DNA of 18,239 bases, from contig DFFS01000007.1 of assembly GCA_002371075.1 (NCBI GenBank), positions 1-18,239 of the forward strand, given 5' to 3'. The stretch comes from Christensenella sp. UBA3770. GTDB lineage: Bacteria > Bacillota > Clostridia > Christensenellales > CAG-1252. Of this stretch, positions 1 through 7,048 are shown one piece after another. The translations under genes and the position numbers were made by a program. Under the pieces are notes generated by a model. It saw only the letters and a list, made by a program, of their open reading frames with translations. It did not search any database and had not been told where the DNA came from. Positions within the stretch are counted from its first letter, which is position 1, and every line of letters starts with the position of its first letter.

Positions 1-439
1 CGATGCCGCCCGACGCGATGATCTCGCGCATTTTGCGATACAGGCAGTTGGTGCGTTGGTTGAACATCATGCCGAAAAGAGCTTTGCTCTTTTTTGCCGC
101 CTCGTTCATCCTTTCCACCTGCTTGGTGTAAACGGCGGCGGGCTTGTCGGTGACGACGTGAACGTTGCGGGACAAGCACTCGATGACGATCTCAGGGTGA
201 TCGTAGTGCGGGACGGCGACGATCACCGCGTCGCAAAGCCCCGAGGAAAGCATCTCCTTGTAATCGGAAAAGTAGGTGACGTCGCTTTTGAGCTTGGGTT
301 TGATCGCCTCGATCTTGGCGGGGTTGATATCCGCAACCGCCGTCAGGCAGGAATCCTCCACCTGCCCTTCGTCGAGGCGCAACGCGTAATAGGTGCCCTG
401 ATTGCCCACGCCGACGATGCCGTATCTGATCTTGCTCAT
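1..439 (-). CDS. Gfo/Idh/MocA-family oxidoreductase, N-terminal part (runs off the window)
   Basis: Only the first 146 codons are present; the gene continues past position 1. The protein opens with a Rossmann nucleotide-binding motif (GIVGVGNQG at about residues 7-15). It carries VVTDKPAA, the equivalent of the family's EKP motif, whose lysine is a conserved active-site residue. This is the NAD(P)-binding half of a sugar or inositol dehydrogenase-like enzyme. The substrate-recognition half is missing, so the substrate cannot be named. Its ATG overlaps the TGA of the upstream isomerase gene (ATGA at 439-436), which implies translational coupling. The neighbouring isomerase-like protein and GH130 enzyme point to catabolism of a sugar or its oxidised derivative in the cytoplasm. 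Confidence 0.9.
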   Translation of the reverse strand, partial: MSKIRYGIVGVGNQGTYYALRLDEGQVEDSCLTAVADINPAKIEAIKPKLKSDVTYFSDYKEMLSSGLCDAVIVAVPHYDHPEIVIECLSRNVHVVTDKPAAVYTKQVERMNEAAKKSKALFGMMFNQRTNCLYRKMREIIASGGI

Positions 440-1290
440 TTTACGAACGCTCCTTCGACCTCTTTGTAGCCCGCTTCGACAAGCACCTTTTTGATGGCGG
501 TGCACGCCGCGTCAAAAGCCTCGACGTTGGTCTCAAATTTAAACTTGGTTTTCAAAACGGTCTTGTCGTTCAAAACGTAACCGCCGAATATCTTAAGATG
601 CGGCTCGATGGTAAGGACCTTGTCGCCCTTGATCGTCCCTACAAGCCCTTTGATGTTGCCGTCGCCGTAGCCCGCGGGCACCAGTTCGCCCGTTTCCGCA
701 ACGACGTCCTTGATGTGGAAGTAGTACGCCCTGTCCGCAAGCGTGGAGATCGTATCCGAAGCCTTCTCGCCCACCTGCAAAAAGTTTGCGGGGTCGTACA
801 CGTAGTAAAGCCCCGGCGTGTTGTCCAACACGTCCTTGGTGCGGGCAAGGTTGTCACCATAAAGGCCCTTGTCGTTTTCGTGGCACATCTTGATGCCGTA
901 CTCGTTTCCGATCGCAACGAACTTTTTCAAAAGATCCAGCATTTTGGCGTGGGTAGCCTCGTCCACGACGTTGTAGAAGCTAAACACGCGGATGTTGCCC
1001 GCGCCGAGGATCTTGGCAAGCTCGCAACCGCGCCTTGCATCCGCAAGATGCGCCTCCTCCGAGAGGTTGATGTCCTTTTTGCCGATGGGGGAACCGATGG
1101 ACCAAACCTTGATGCCCTCTTGGTCCAAACGAGCCCTGATCTCCTTTGCCTCGTCGTCCGTAAGCTCCATCACGTTTTTGCCGTTGATGTTGCGGATCTC
1201 AAGAAGGGAAACTCCGTTTCTTTTCAAGCCGGCGATCTGCCCCTCCAAACTGTTGTCCGATTCGTCTGCGAATGCGCTTAATCTGATCAT
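436..1290 (-). CDS. Sugar phosphate isomerase/epimerase-like TIM-barrel protein
   Basis: This 284-residue protein belongs to the xylose-isomerase-like TIM-barrel (AP endonuclease 2) superfamily. Likely metal ligands and active-site residues are E138 in CHEND, D166 in YDPANF, H192 in YFHIKD and E229 in LTIEPH, which match the superfamily's usual E-D-H-E positions. These proteins typically isomerise or epimerise sugars or inosose-type ketones, but the exact substrate is not readable. The ATG at 1290 is chosen over the one at 1311 because AAAGGAG lies just upstream of it; the seven extra codons would run through that ribosome binding site. A small stem-loop (CGCC/GGCG, 1304-1315) abuts the binding site. 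The gene follows the GH130 gene by 30 nt and overlaps the oxidoreductase gene by 4 nt, so the three form one operon. Confidence 0.88.
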   Translation of the reverse strand: MIRLSAFADESDNSLEGQIAGLKRNGVSLLEIRNINGKNVMELTDDEAKEIRARLDQEGIKVWSIGSPIGKKDINLSEEAHLADARRGCELAKILGAGNIRVFSFYNVVDEATHAKMLDLLKKFVAIGNEYGIKMCHENDKGLYGDNLARTKDVLDNTPGLYYVYDPANFLQVGEKASDTISTLADRAYYFHIKDVVAETGELVPAGYGDGNIKGLVGTIKGDKVLTIEPHLKIFGGYVLNDKTVLKTKFKFETNVEAFDAACTAIKKVLVEAGYKEVEGAFVK

Positions 1291-1320
1291 ATTTTTCTCC
1301 TTTCGCCGCATGGCGTTTGT

Positions 1321-2289
1321 TTATTTGTTCAAGCAGAGGGCAAGAAGGTCGTCCACGTTGGCGGTTGCCAAGCATTCCACCGTATCCGCCGCCCCGTAGT
1401 AGATTTTAACTTCCCCGTTGTCTTCCAAGATCATGCCGCCCGGAAAGATCACGTCGTTGCGGAAGCCGCCCTTGGTCTCGTAATCCGCCTCCGGCACGAG
1501 CAGGGGCTTGTCGTACATGCCGATGACCTTGGTGGGATCCTTTAGGTCAAGCAGCATGATACCCGCATAGTACTCTTTGCCCCACTTATCTTCCCAACCG
1601 TTTTTCTTGGGCTCCACCGCGCTGACGGCGTGGAAGACGGTCAGCCAACCTTTGTCCGTTTTGACGGGCGGCGCCGCCGGGCCGATCTTTGCGTTGGCAA
1701 AGGGCACGTGCTCGGTGCCGAGGACAAGTTGGGTGTTGCCCCAATACAAAAGGTCCGCCGAGTCGGAGCTCCAAATATCAAAGATGTCGTAGCCCCTGGA
1801 ATACACGGGGAACGGACGCTCCAAACGCATAAATTTGCCGTTGATCTTTTCGGGGAAAAGCACCATGTTGCGGTTGTCCGGCGCGCTCATGGAAAGCATC
1901 TCAAAGGAGCGAAAGCTCTTGTCCGTCTTGGCGATGCCGCCGCGAATGCCGTGACGAGTGCCCACCGCAAAGCAAATGTAGATCTCGCCGTCGATCACCT
2001 GCAAACGCGGGTCGTAGATACGGTTGATCTCACCGTCGGAAAGCTCCCAGCGAATGTCGGGATCCACCTCCCACTTGATGCCGTCCGCGCTGCGCGCCAA
2101 ACCGATGTTGGTGCCCGCCAAATCGTGGCTGCCGCGCGGGGAGCAATAATCGTTGCGGAACAACATGTAATACGTGCCGTCGATTTTATGCACGCCGGCG
2201 TTAAAAACAAGGTCGGCGTCAAACGGAACGTCCTTTGCCGAAAGGATGGGGTTTAAGGGGTGACGTACGATACAATCTGCTGATTTCAT
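1321..2289 (-). CDS. Glycoside hydrolase family 130 protein (mannoside phosphorylase-like)
   Basis: This 322-residue protein has the five-bladed beta-propeller sequence pattern of GH130. It has an N-terminal HPLNPIL segment, IYDPRL around D93 (the likely catalytic aspartate region), and YYGAADT at 297-303, which is close to diagnostic. Most characterised members phosphorolyse beta-mannosides, giving mannose 1-phosphate and a shorter sugar; some are hydrolases. I see no signal peptide, so it should act in the cytoplasm on imported oligosaccharides. AAGGAG precedes the ATG at 2289. It is the first gene of the leftward operon and diverges from an AraC-type regulator. The class is secure; phosphorylase versus hydrolase and the glycan are inferences. 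Confidence 0.9.
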   Translation of the reverse strand: MKSADCIVRHPLNPILSAKDVPFDADLVFNAGVHKIDGTYYMLFRNDYCSPRGSHDLAGTNIGLARSADGIKWEVDPDIRWELSDGEINRIYDPRLQVIDGEIYICFAVGTRHGIRGGIAKTDKSFRSFEMLSMSAPDNRNMVLFPEKINGKFMRLERPFPVYSRGYDIFDIWSSDSADLLYWGNTQLVLGTEHVPFANAKIGPAAPPVKTDKGWLTVFHAVSAVEPKKNGWEDKWGKEYYAGIMLLDLKDPTKVIGMYDKPLLVPEADYETKGGFRNDVIFPGGMILEDNGEVKIYYGAADTVECLATANVDDLLALCLNK

Positions 2290-2303
2290 AATAGTAAAAC
2301 TCC

Positions 2304-2332
2304 TTGACTTATTTGTCTTTTGATATTATAAT
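2304..2332 (+). promoter_or_regulatory. Strong sigma-A-type promoter of the AraC-regulator operon
   Basis: TTGACT at 2304-2309 and TATAAT at 2327-2332 are separated by exactly 17 bp. Transcription should start near 2339, giving a leader of about 55 nt before the regulator. The core overlaps the divergent GH130 promoter. Confidence 0.8.
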
Positions 2333-2353
2333 TCAAAAAAAGCACAAAAACAA
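2325..2353 (-). promoter_or_regulatory. Predicted promoter of the leftward GH130 operon
   Basis: On the minus strand a perfect TATAAT occupies 2330-2325. A poor -35 (TTGTTT, 2353-2348) lies 17 bp upstream. The predicted start near 2318 leaves a short leader before AAGGAG and the ATG at 2289. The weak -35 fits an activator-dependent promoter. Its -10 overlaps the -10 of the opposite promoter. Confidence 0.5.
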
Positions 2354-2394
2354 TAGCAAATATTTCGTAAATAGGGGTTTTTAAGCACATTCTT

Positions 2395-3138
2395 ATGATA
2401 AACGTGACGCTCAACTACTATCGCTTTCATAATGAAAAACACGTGGAGGGCATCTCCCCCAGCGTGATCTCTTATTACGACCTGACCATCGTCTTGCAGG
2501 GCACGTTGGAATACAAGATCAACAACCGCCGCGTCACCGTGAACGAAAACGACGCCTTGCTCCTGCCGCCCGGCACAAAGCGCGAGAGGGAAGGCGGCGA
2601 CGAAAAGGCAACTTACGTAAGTTTCAACTTTAAGTCGGACGAGGAGCCGGAGCTTCCCCTTTTGATGGAAGACGCCGTCGGAAAGGACGTTCGCATGATG
2701 ATCTATGCCTGCAACGAGATCAACCGCGACCACGGCGAATTTGCCGAAAAGTCCTTTGTCGACCTGACCTCGGCGATCGTCAATTCGCTGCGCGCCTTTG
2801 CCAGCCGCAACAAAAACAGCACTCTGACGGAAAGGATCCTCTCCTATATCCGTGAAAACTACCGCCACCCGATCGTGCTCGGAAAGATCGCGCGGGAGAT
2901 GAACTACTCGGCGGCGTATTGCGACCAAGTCTTTAAAAAGGACGTCGGCATCTCTATCGTGCAATACCTGATCGATTACCGCATCGCAAAAGTAAAAGAG
3001 TTTTTGATCGAAAACGTGATCTCCTTGCGGGAGATCGCCGAGCGCACCGGTTTTTGTGAAAGCAACTACCTTTCGCGTCAATTCCGCAGAAGAGAGGGCG
3101 TCTCCCCGCTGCGGTTCAGAAAGCAATTCAATCCGTAA
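2395..3138 (+). CDS. AraC-family transcriptional regulator
   Basis: This 247-residue protein has an N-terminal cupin-like sensor region (about 5-90, with GTLEYKIN...LLLPPGTKRE). Its C-terminal AraC DNA-binding domain (about 143-245) has two helix-turn-helix units: IVLGKIAREMNYSAAYCDQVFKK and SLREIAERTGFCESNYLSRQFRR. The ending GVSPLRFRKQF is typical. The probable role is activating the divergent GH130 operon in response to its sugar or a catabolic intermediate; this is inferred from the arrangement. The ribosome binding site is weak (AGGGG about 17 nt upstream). The exporter gene follows after 21 nt with no terminator, so the exporter-methyltransferase and rsmI may share this promoter. Confidence 0.92.
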   Translation: MINVTLNYYRFHNEKHVEGISPSVISYYDLTIVLQGTLEYKINNRRVTVNENDALLLPPGTKREREGGDEKATYVSFNFKSDEEPELPLLMEDAVGKDVRMMIYACNEINRDHGEFAEKSFVDLTSAIVNSLRAFASRNKNSTLTERILSYIRENYRHPIVLGKIAREMNYSAAYCDQVFKKDVGISIVQYLIDYRIAKVKEFLIENVISLREIAERTGFCESNYLSRQFRRREGVSPLRFRKQFNP

Positions 3139-3159
3139 GGAACAAAGAAGGACAGCAAA

Positions 3160-6100
3160 ATGAAGAAAAAGAGTTTTCGCGATATCATGAACGTCATCGG
3201 AGGGTGGATCATCAGGTTCCGCCTGCCCATTGTCGTTGTCATCGCCGTCATCGTCGGGCTCTCCGCTTACGGCATCACACAGACCAACATCAACAGCGAC
3301 ATCATGAGCTATCTGCCGGAGGGAACGGACACCTACGACGGCAGCGTGTTTCTTTCAACGAACTTTGGCATTCAAAGCAACGCCGCTTACGCCGTCAAGG
3401 GGGATAGCGTCACGTACGAAAAGCTTGCCCTCGCGGTGGAAAAGGCAAAATCCGACAAGCACGTGACGGACATCATGTGGCTGGGCAGCATGGACGAGAT
3501 CAGCGTTGGCAATCTTGAGCTGGAGGATCCTTTCTCGATGATGGAGGGCGGCGACGAGACCAAAGCCAAACTGGAAAACCTGTTTTACAAAGACGGCAAC
3601 TATATGCTGATCATCACGATGGACGTGGGCGCAAGCACCAACGAAGCGGGGGCGGCGCTTGCAGCCATCAACGCGGCGCTTGACGAAGCGGGCGCCACCT
3701 ACGTTGCGGGCGGCACGGCGCCCGTCTCGCGCAAAGTGTACGACGACGCGATCCACGAGCTTCCGATCTATCTTGTGATCGCCGTCGCGCTCGTCCTCAT
3801 CATCCTGTTCCTTGTCAGCGCAAACTGGCTGGAACCCATCGTGTTTATGCTGACGATGGGCGTTTCCATCGTGATCAACATGGGCACCAACTTCTTCTTC
3901 CCGGAAGTCAGCATCATCACCTTCTGCGCCGCCAGCATTTTGCAACTTGCTTTGGCGATGGATTACTCGATCTTCTTGACGCAGATCTACGGCGAGGAAC
4001 GCAAAAAAGGGCTCCCCGAAGCGGGCGCGATGATCAGCGCGATCGGCACCACCTTAAACACCGTGTTTTCCTCCGCTCTTACGACGATGGGCGGGTTTGC
4101 CGCGTTCTTTGTGATGAGTTTCACGCTGGGCGCGGACCTCGGCGGCGTTTTGATCAAGGGCATCTTCCTTGCGATGCTGACCGTCATCGTGTTGCAGCCC
4201 TGCCTTTTGATCCTATTATCCAAACCCATGGCGAAAACCGGTCACAAAAAGCTGATCGACTTAAAGTTTTCCGGCGTTGCGAAGTTTAGCGTGAAACACA
4301 GGATCGTCATCGTGGTTTTGTTTGCTTTGATCCTTGTCCCCGCCTTTATCGGGCAGCTGCTACTTCCCCTTTCCTATCTGAATTTTATGCCCAAGACGGA
4401 GGGAGATCCGACCCTTGTCACCTACGTTTCGGACACGAGCAATCAAATCTTTCTTGCCGCGCCCGTAAATGAAAAGGACCCCACGCAAAACGTGTTGTTT
4501 GCGGAGGAGGTGGAAAAGATCCCGGGCGTCAGCGGCGTGACGGGATACTTTGCATTCCTGCCCAAACAGTCCATCGGCGCGGACGGCAGACTACATATGC
4601 AATACGGCATTTCCGTCGACCTTGTGGAGATCGGCAAAAAGGGCGGCTACATCACCAAGGACGGCTACACGCTGTATTTGGTTTCGCTCTCCAAAGAAAA
4701 CAACGTGGAATCGGAGGAAGCGACCGCCATTTTAAACAAAGTCAAGGAAGTTGCCGCGTCAAGGTTTTCCCCCGCAAAGGTCTATACGACGGGCGTAGTG
4801 CAAGCGGTGGCGGACTTCCGCGTGTTGACCCCGCGCGACTTCAGGTGGATCACGTTGATCTCCATCGCCATCATTTTCGTGGTGCTATTGATCTCTTTCC
4901 GCAGCTTGGTTTACCCCTTCCTGCTGGTGCTTCTGATAGAGCTTGGCACCTGGATCAACTTCAGCATCTGCACGATCTTCGGACAGTCCTTAAACTTCCT
5001 TGCTTATATCGTGGTGGGCGCCATTCAGCTTGGCGCAACGGTGGACTACGCCATTCTCGTCACGCACAAATATCGCGCGCTGACAAAGGAGGGCAAGGAA
5101 CCGTTGCTTGCCGCCTACGAGGCGGGCACCTCCTGCACGATGAGCATCCTGACCTCCGCAAGCATTCTTGTGGCGGCGTGCGCAAGCGTGACGATCATTT
5201 CGTCAAATCAGGTCATCCGCGAGGTGACCATGATGTGTATGCGCGGCGCGGTGATCAGCACGCTGTTGGTGCTGTTTGTCCTGCCCAGCTTGCTTGCGTG
5301 CACTTCACGCATTCGCATCCGCGCGGCGGAAGCGGGCGGTATGAACAATTTGACAAAAAACTTCCTTTCGGAAGTTAACCGCCACGTCAAGGACGCCGCC
5401 CTGTTAAAAAAGGCGAAGCACCGCGTTCAAAAGCAAAATCTTCTTCTTGAAAACGAGTGTTTGGAGGACCTTGAAACAAGAGGTCTTGTGATCATTCAGC
5501 CGGAAAAGGGCTACCGCTTCAATTCGGACAGCGTGATCCTCGCCAACCTTGTGGAAGCAAAGGAGGGAGAAACCGTCTATGACCTCGGCTGCGGCTCGGG
5601 CGTGATGAGCCTCCTGATCGCCGCCAAAAAGGAGGCAAACGTCGTGGGGGTGGAGCTCCAAGACGCCCTTGCCTCGATGGCAAAACGAAGCGTGGAAGCA
5701 AACGATTACGGCAAAAAGGTGAAGATCGTTTCGGCAGACGTACGCGCGTACGAAACCCTTTTCCCCAAAGAGGACGCGGACGTTGTGGTCATCAATCCGC
5801 CCTACTTTAAGATGGGTTGCGGAGAGGTGAGCCCCGACCCGATGAAAGCCGTTGCACGGCACGAAGTTTCCCTTACGCTTAAAGAGGAGCTTGCCGCCGT
5901 TCGCCATTTGCTGAAAGAGGACGGAAAGGCGTTTGTGATCTTCCCGACTTCGCGAGAAAAGGAGTTTGACGACGAAGTTTCGGAAATGGGGCTTTACGTT
6001 GCGTCAAAGACCTATTTGACCGCCTCGGAGGACAAACTGCCCGAGAGCTTTATCTCAAAGATCATCAAAAAACCGCTCGATGCGGAACCGTCAACGTCAA

Positions 6101-6165
6101 CCATCGTCACCAAAGACGAAGACGGAAAACCAAGCAAGGAGGTAGCGGCGCTTTACCGCAGTTAA
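3160..6165 (+). CDS. MMPL/RND-family exporter fused to a TrmN6-like tRNA methyltransferase
   Basis: One uninterrupted 1001-codon frame encodes two proteins that are normally separate. Residues 1 to about 725 form a complete MMPL (RND superfamily) transporter in two homologous halves: first helix at about 20-39, extracytoplasmic domain, helices from about 202 to 355, seventh helix near 376, second external domain, and helices from about 560 to 720. Such proteins export lipids or hydrophobic compounds using the proton-motive force. Residues from about 760 to 1001 form a class I SAM methyltransferase: YDLGCGSG at 807-814 binds SAM and NPPY at 879-882 is the N6-adenine motif. It resembles Bacillus YabB and E. 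coli TrmN6, which methylate A37 of tRNA(Val). The linker (about 725-765) is Lys/Gln-rich. The only ATG there (5341, residue 728) has no Shine-Dalgarno. AGAAGGA precedes the first ATG. The domain pair is clear; whether one chain or two accumulates is not. Confidence 0.85.
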   Translation: MKKKSFRDIMNVIGGWIIRFRLPIVVVIAVIVGLSAYGITQTNINSDIMSYLPEGTDTYDGSVFLSTNFGIQSNAAYAVKGDSVTYEKLALAVEKAKSDKHVTDIMWLGSMDEISVGNLELEDPFSMMEGGDETKAKLENLFYKDGNYMLIITMDVGASTNEAGAALAAINAALDEAGATYVAGGTAPVSRKVYDDAIHELPIYLVIAVALVLIILFLVSANWLEPIVFMLTMGVSIVINMGTNFFFPEVSIITFCAASILQLALAMDYSIFLTQIYGEERKKGLPEAGAMISAIGTTLNTVFSSALTTMGGFAAFFVMSFTLGADLGGVLIKGIFLAMLTVIVLQPCLLILLSKPMAKTGHKKLIDLKFSGVAKFSVKHRIVIVVLFALILVPAFIGQLLLPLSYLNFMPKTEGDPTLVTYVSDTSNQIFLAAPVNEKDPTQNVLFAEEVEKIPGVSGVTGYFAFLPKQSIGADGRLHMQYGISVDLVEIGKKGGYITKDGYTLYLVSLSKENNVESEEATAILNKVKEVAASRFSPAKVYTTGVVQAVADFRVLTPRDFRWITLISIAIIFVVLLISFRSLVYPFLLVLLIELGTWINFSICTIFGQSLNFLAYIVVGAIQLGATVDYAILVTHKYRALTKEGKEPLLAAYEAGTSCTMSILTSASILVAACASVTIISSNQVIREVTMMCMRGAVISTLLVLFVLPSLLACTSRIRIRAAEAGGMNNLTKNFLSEVNRHVKDAALLKKAKHRVQKQNLLLENECLEDLETRGLVIIQPEKGYRFNSDSVILANLVEAKEGETVYDLGCGSGVMSLLIAAKKEANVVGVELQDALASMAKRSVEANDYGKKVKIVSADVRAYETLFPKEDADVVVINPPYFKMGCGEVSPDPMKAVARHEVSLTLKEELAAVRHLLKEDGKAFVIFPTSREKEFDDEVSEMGLYVASKTYLTASEDKLPESFISKIIKKPLDAEPSTSTIVTKDEDGKPSKEVAALYRS

Positions 6166-6167
6166 CT

Positions 6168-6968
6168 ATGGCACTGTACATTGTCGGAACACCCATCGGA
6201 AACCTCAAGGACATCACCGAACGCGCAAAAGAGACGCTTGCTAAAGTGGATCTGATCGCTTGCGAAGACACCCGTCGGACAAGGATCCTGTTAAACGCGC
6301 TGGACATCAAAAAACCTTTGATCAGTTATTACAAACAAAAGGAGCACGAAGGCGCGGAAAAGATCGTTTCCCTTATGAAAGACGGAAAGGAAGTCGCTTT
6401 GGTGTCTGACGCGGGAATGCCCGTGATCTCAGACCCCGGCGCCGTCCTCGTCAAAAAAGCACGCGAAGAAGGGGTGCGGATCGAAACCGTCCCGGGGCCC
6501 ACCGCCCTGACGACGGCGGCGGCGTTTGCCGGGTTGGACGACGGTTTTGTTTTCCTTGGCTTTCTTCCGGAGAAAAAGTCAGACAAGGACAGGCGCATCG
6601 CACCCTTCGTTTCCTCCCCGCTTCCCCTGATTTTTTACGCAGGACCGCACGACGTGAACTCACTGCTTTCTTACCTGCACGGCGTGCTTGGCGACCGCAA
6701 AGCTTATCTTACGCGCGAGCTCACAAAACTGCACGAGACCCTTGTGGAAACCACCCTTCAAGCAGGGTCCCCCGAGGAGCCGCGCGGCGAGTACGTGATC
6801 CTTGTGGAAGGAAAGGAGGCGGTCTCGCCCTATCTTGCCCTTTCGCCCGAAGCGCACCTTGCCGCCTACCTTGCCGCAGGCATGGACAAAAAGACCGCCG
6901 TCAAAAAGGTTGCGGCGGAAAGGAACGTCCCCAAGGACGACATCTACAAACTGACCTTAAAAAACTGA
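6168..6968 (+). CDS. rsmI: 16S rRNA (cytidine(1402)-2'-O)-methyltransferase RsmI
   Basis: This 266-residue protein has the tetrapyrrole-methylase fold of RsmI. Visible motifs are YIVGTPIGNLKDITERA at the N-terminus, CEDTRRTRILL (about 32-42), SDAGMP (80-85), PGPTAL (109-114) and GFLP (131-134). It 2'-O-methylates C1402 in the decoding centre of 16S rRNA. The start lies 2 nt after the stop of the preceding fused gene. The yabB-type methyltransferase followed by rsmI is a known neighbourhood in Bacillota, so the fusion sits exactly where an ordinary free-standing methyltransferase gene would. The best Shine-Dalgarno (AAGGAGGT, 6136-6143) is 24 nt from the ATG, with a small stem-loop between. 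Confidence 0.96.
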   Translation: MALYIVGTPIGNLKDITERAKETLAKVDLIACEDTRRTRILLNALDIKKPLISYYKQKEHEGAEKIVSLMKDGKEVALVSDAGMPVISDPGAVLVKKAREEGVRIETVPGPTALTTAAAFAGLDDGFVFLGFLPEKKSDKDRRIAPFVSSPLPLIFYAGPHDVNSLLSYLHGVLGDRKAYLTRELTKLHETLVETTLQAGSPEEPRGEYVILVEGKEAVSPYLALSPEAHLAAYLAAGMDKKTAVKKVAAERNVPKDDIYKLTLKN

Positions 6969-6995
6969 CGCTTCCCTTTGGGAACGACGGACAAA

Positions 6996-7031
6996 AAGAA
7001 AGGGCTTTCTCGCATTGAGAAAGCCCTTTTT
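6996..7031. terminator. Bidirectional intrinsic terminator between rsmI and the lysW-like gene
   Basis: A 13-bp perfect stem (6999-7011 with 7017-7029) closes a 5-nt loop and is followed by T residues. On the opposite strand the stem is followed by a T-rich tract as well. It lies between the converging rsmI and lysW-like genes, so it can end both transcripts. Confidence 0.92.
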
Positions 7032-7048
7032 GTTGTTAGGAAAAAGGA

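Noticed and set aside
598..1281. 227-codon plus-strand frame opposite the isomerase gene
   Set aside because: It is antisense to a well-supported TIM-barrel gene, has no ribosome binding site and resembles no protein family.
5335..5383. Terminator between the exporter and methyltransferase parts
   Set aside because: The nested hairpin has no T-run after it and the reading frame continues through it.
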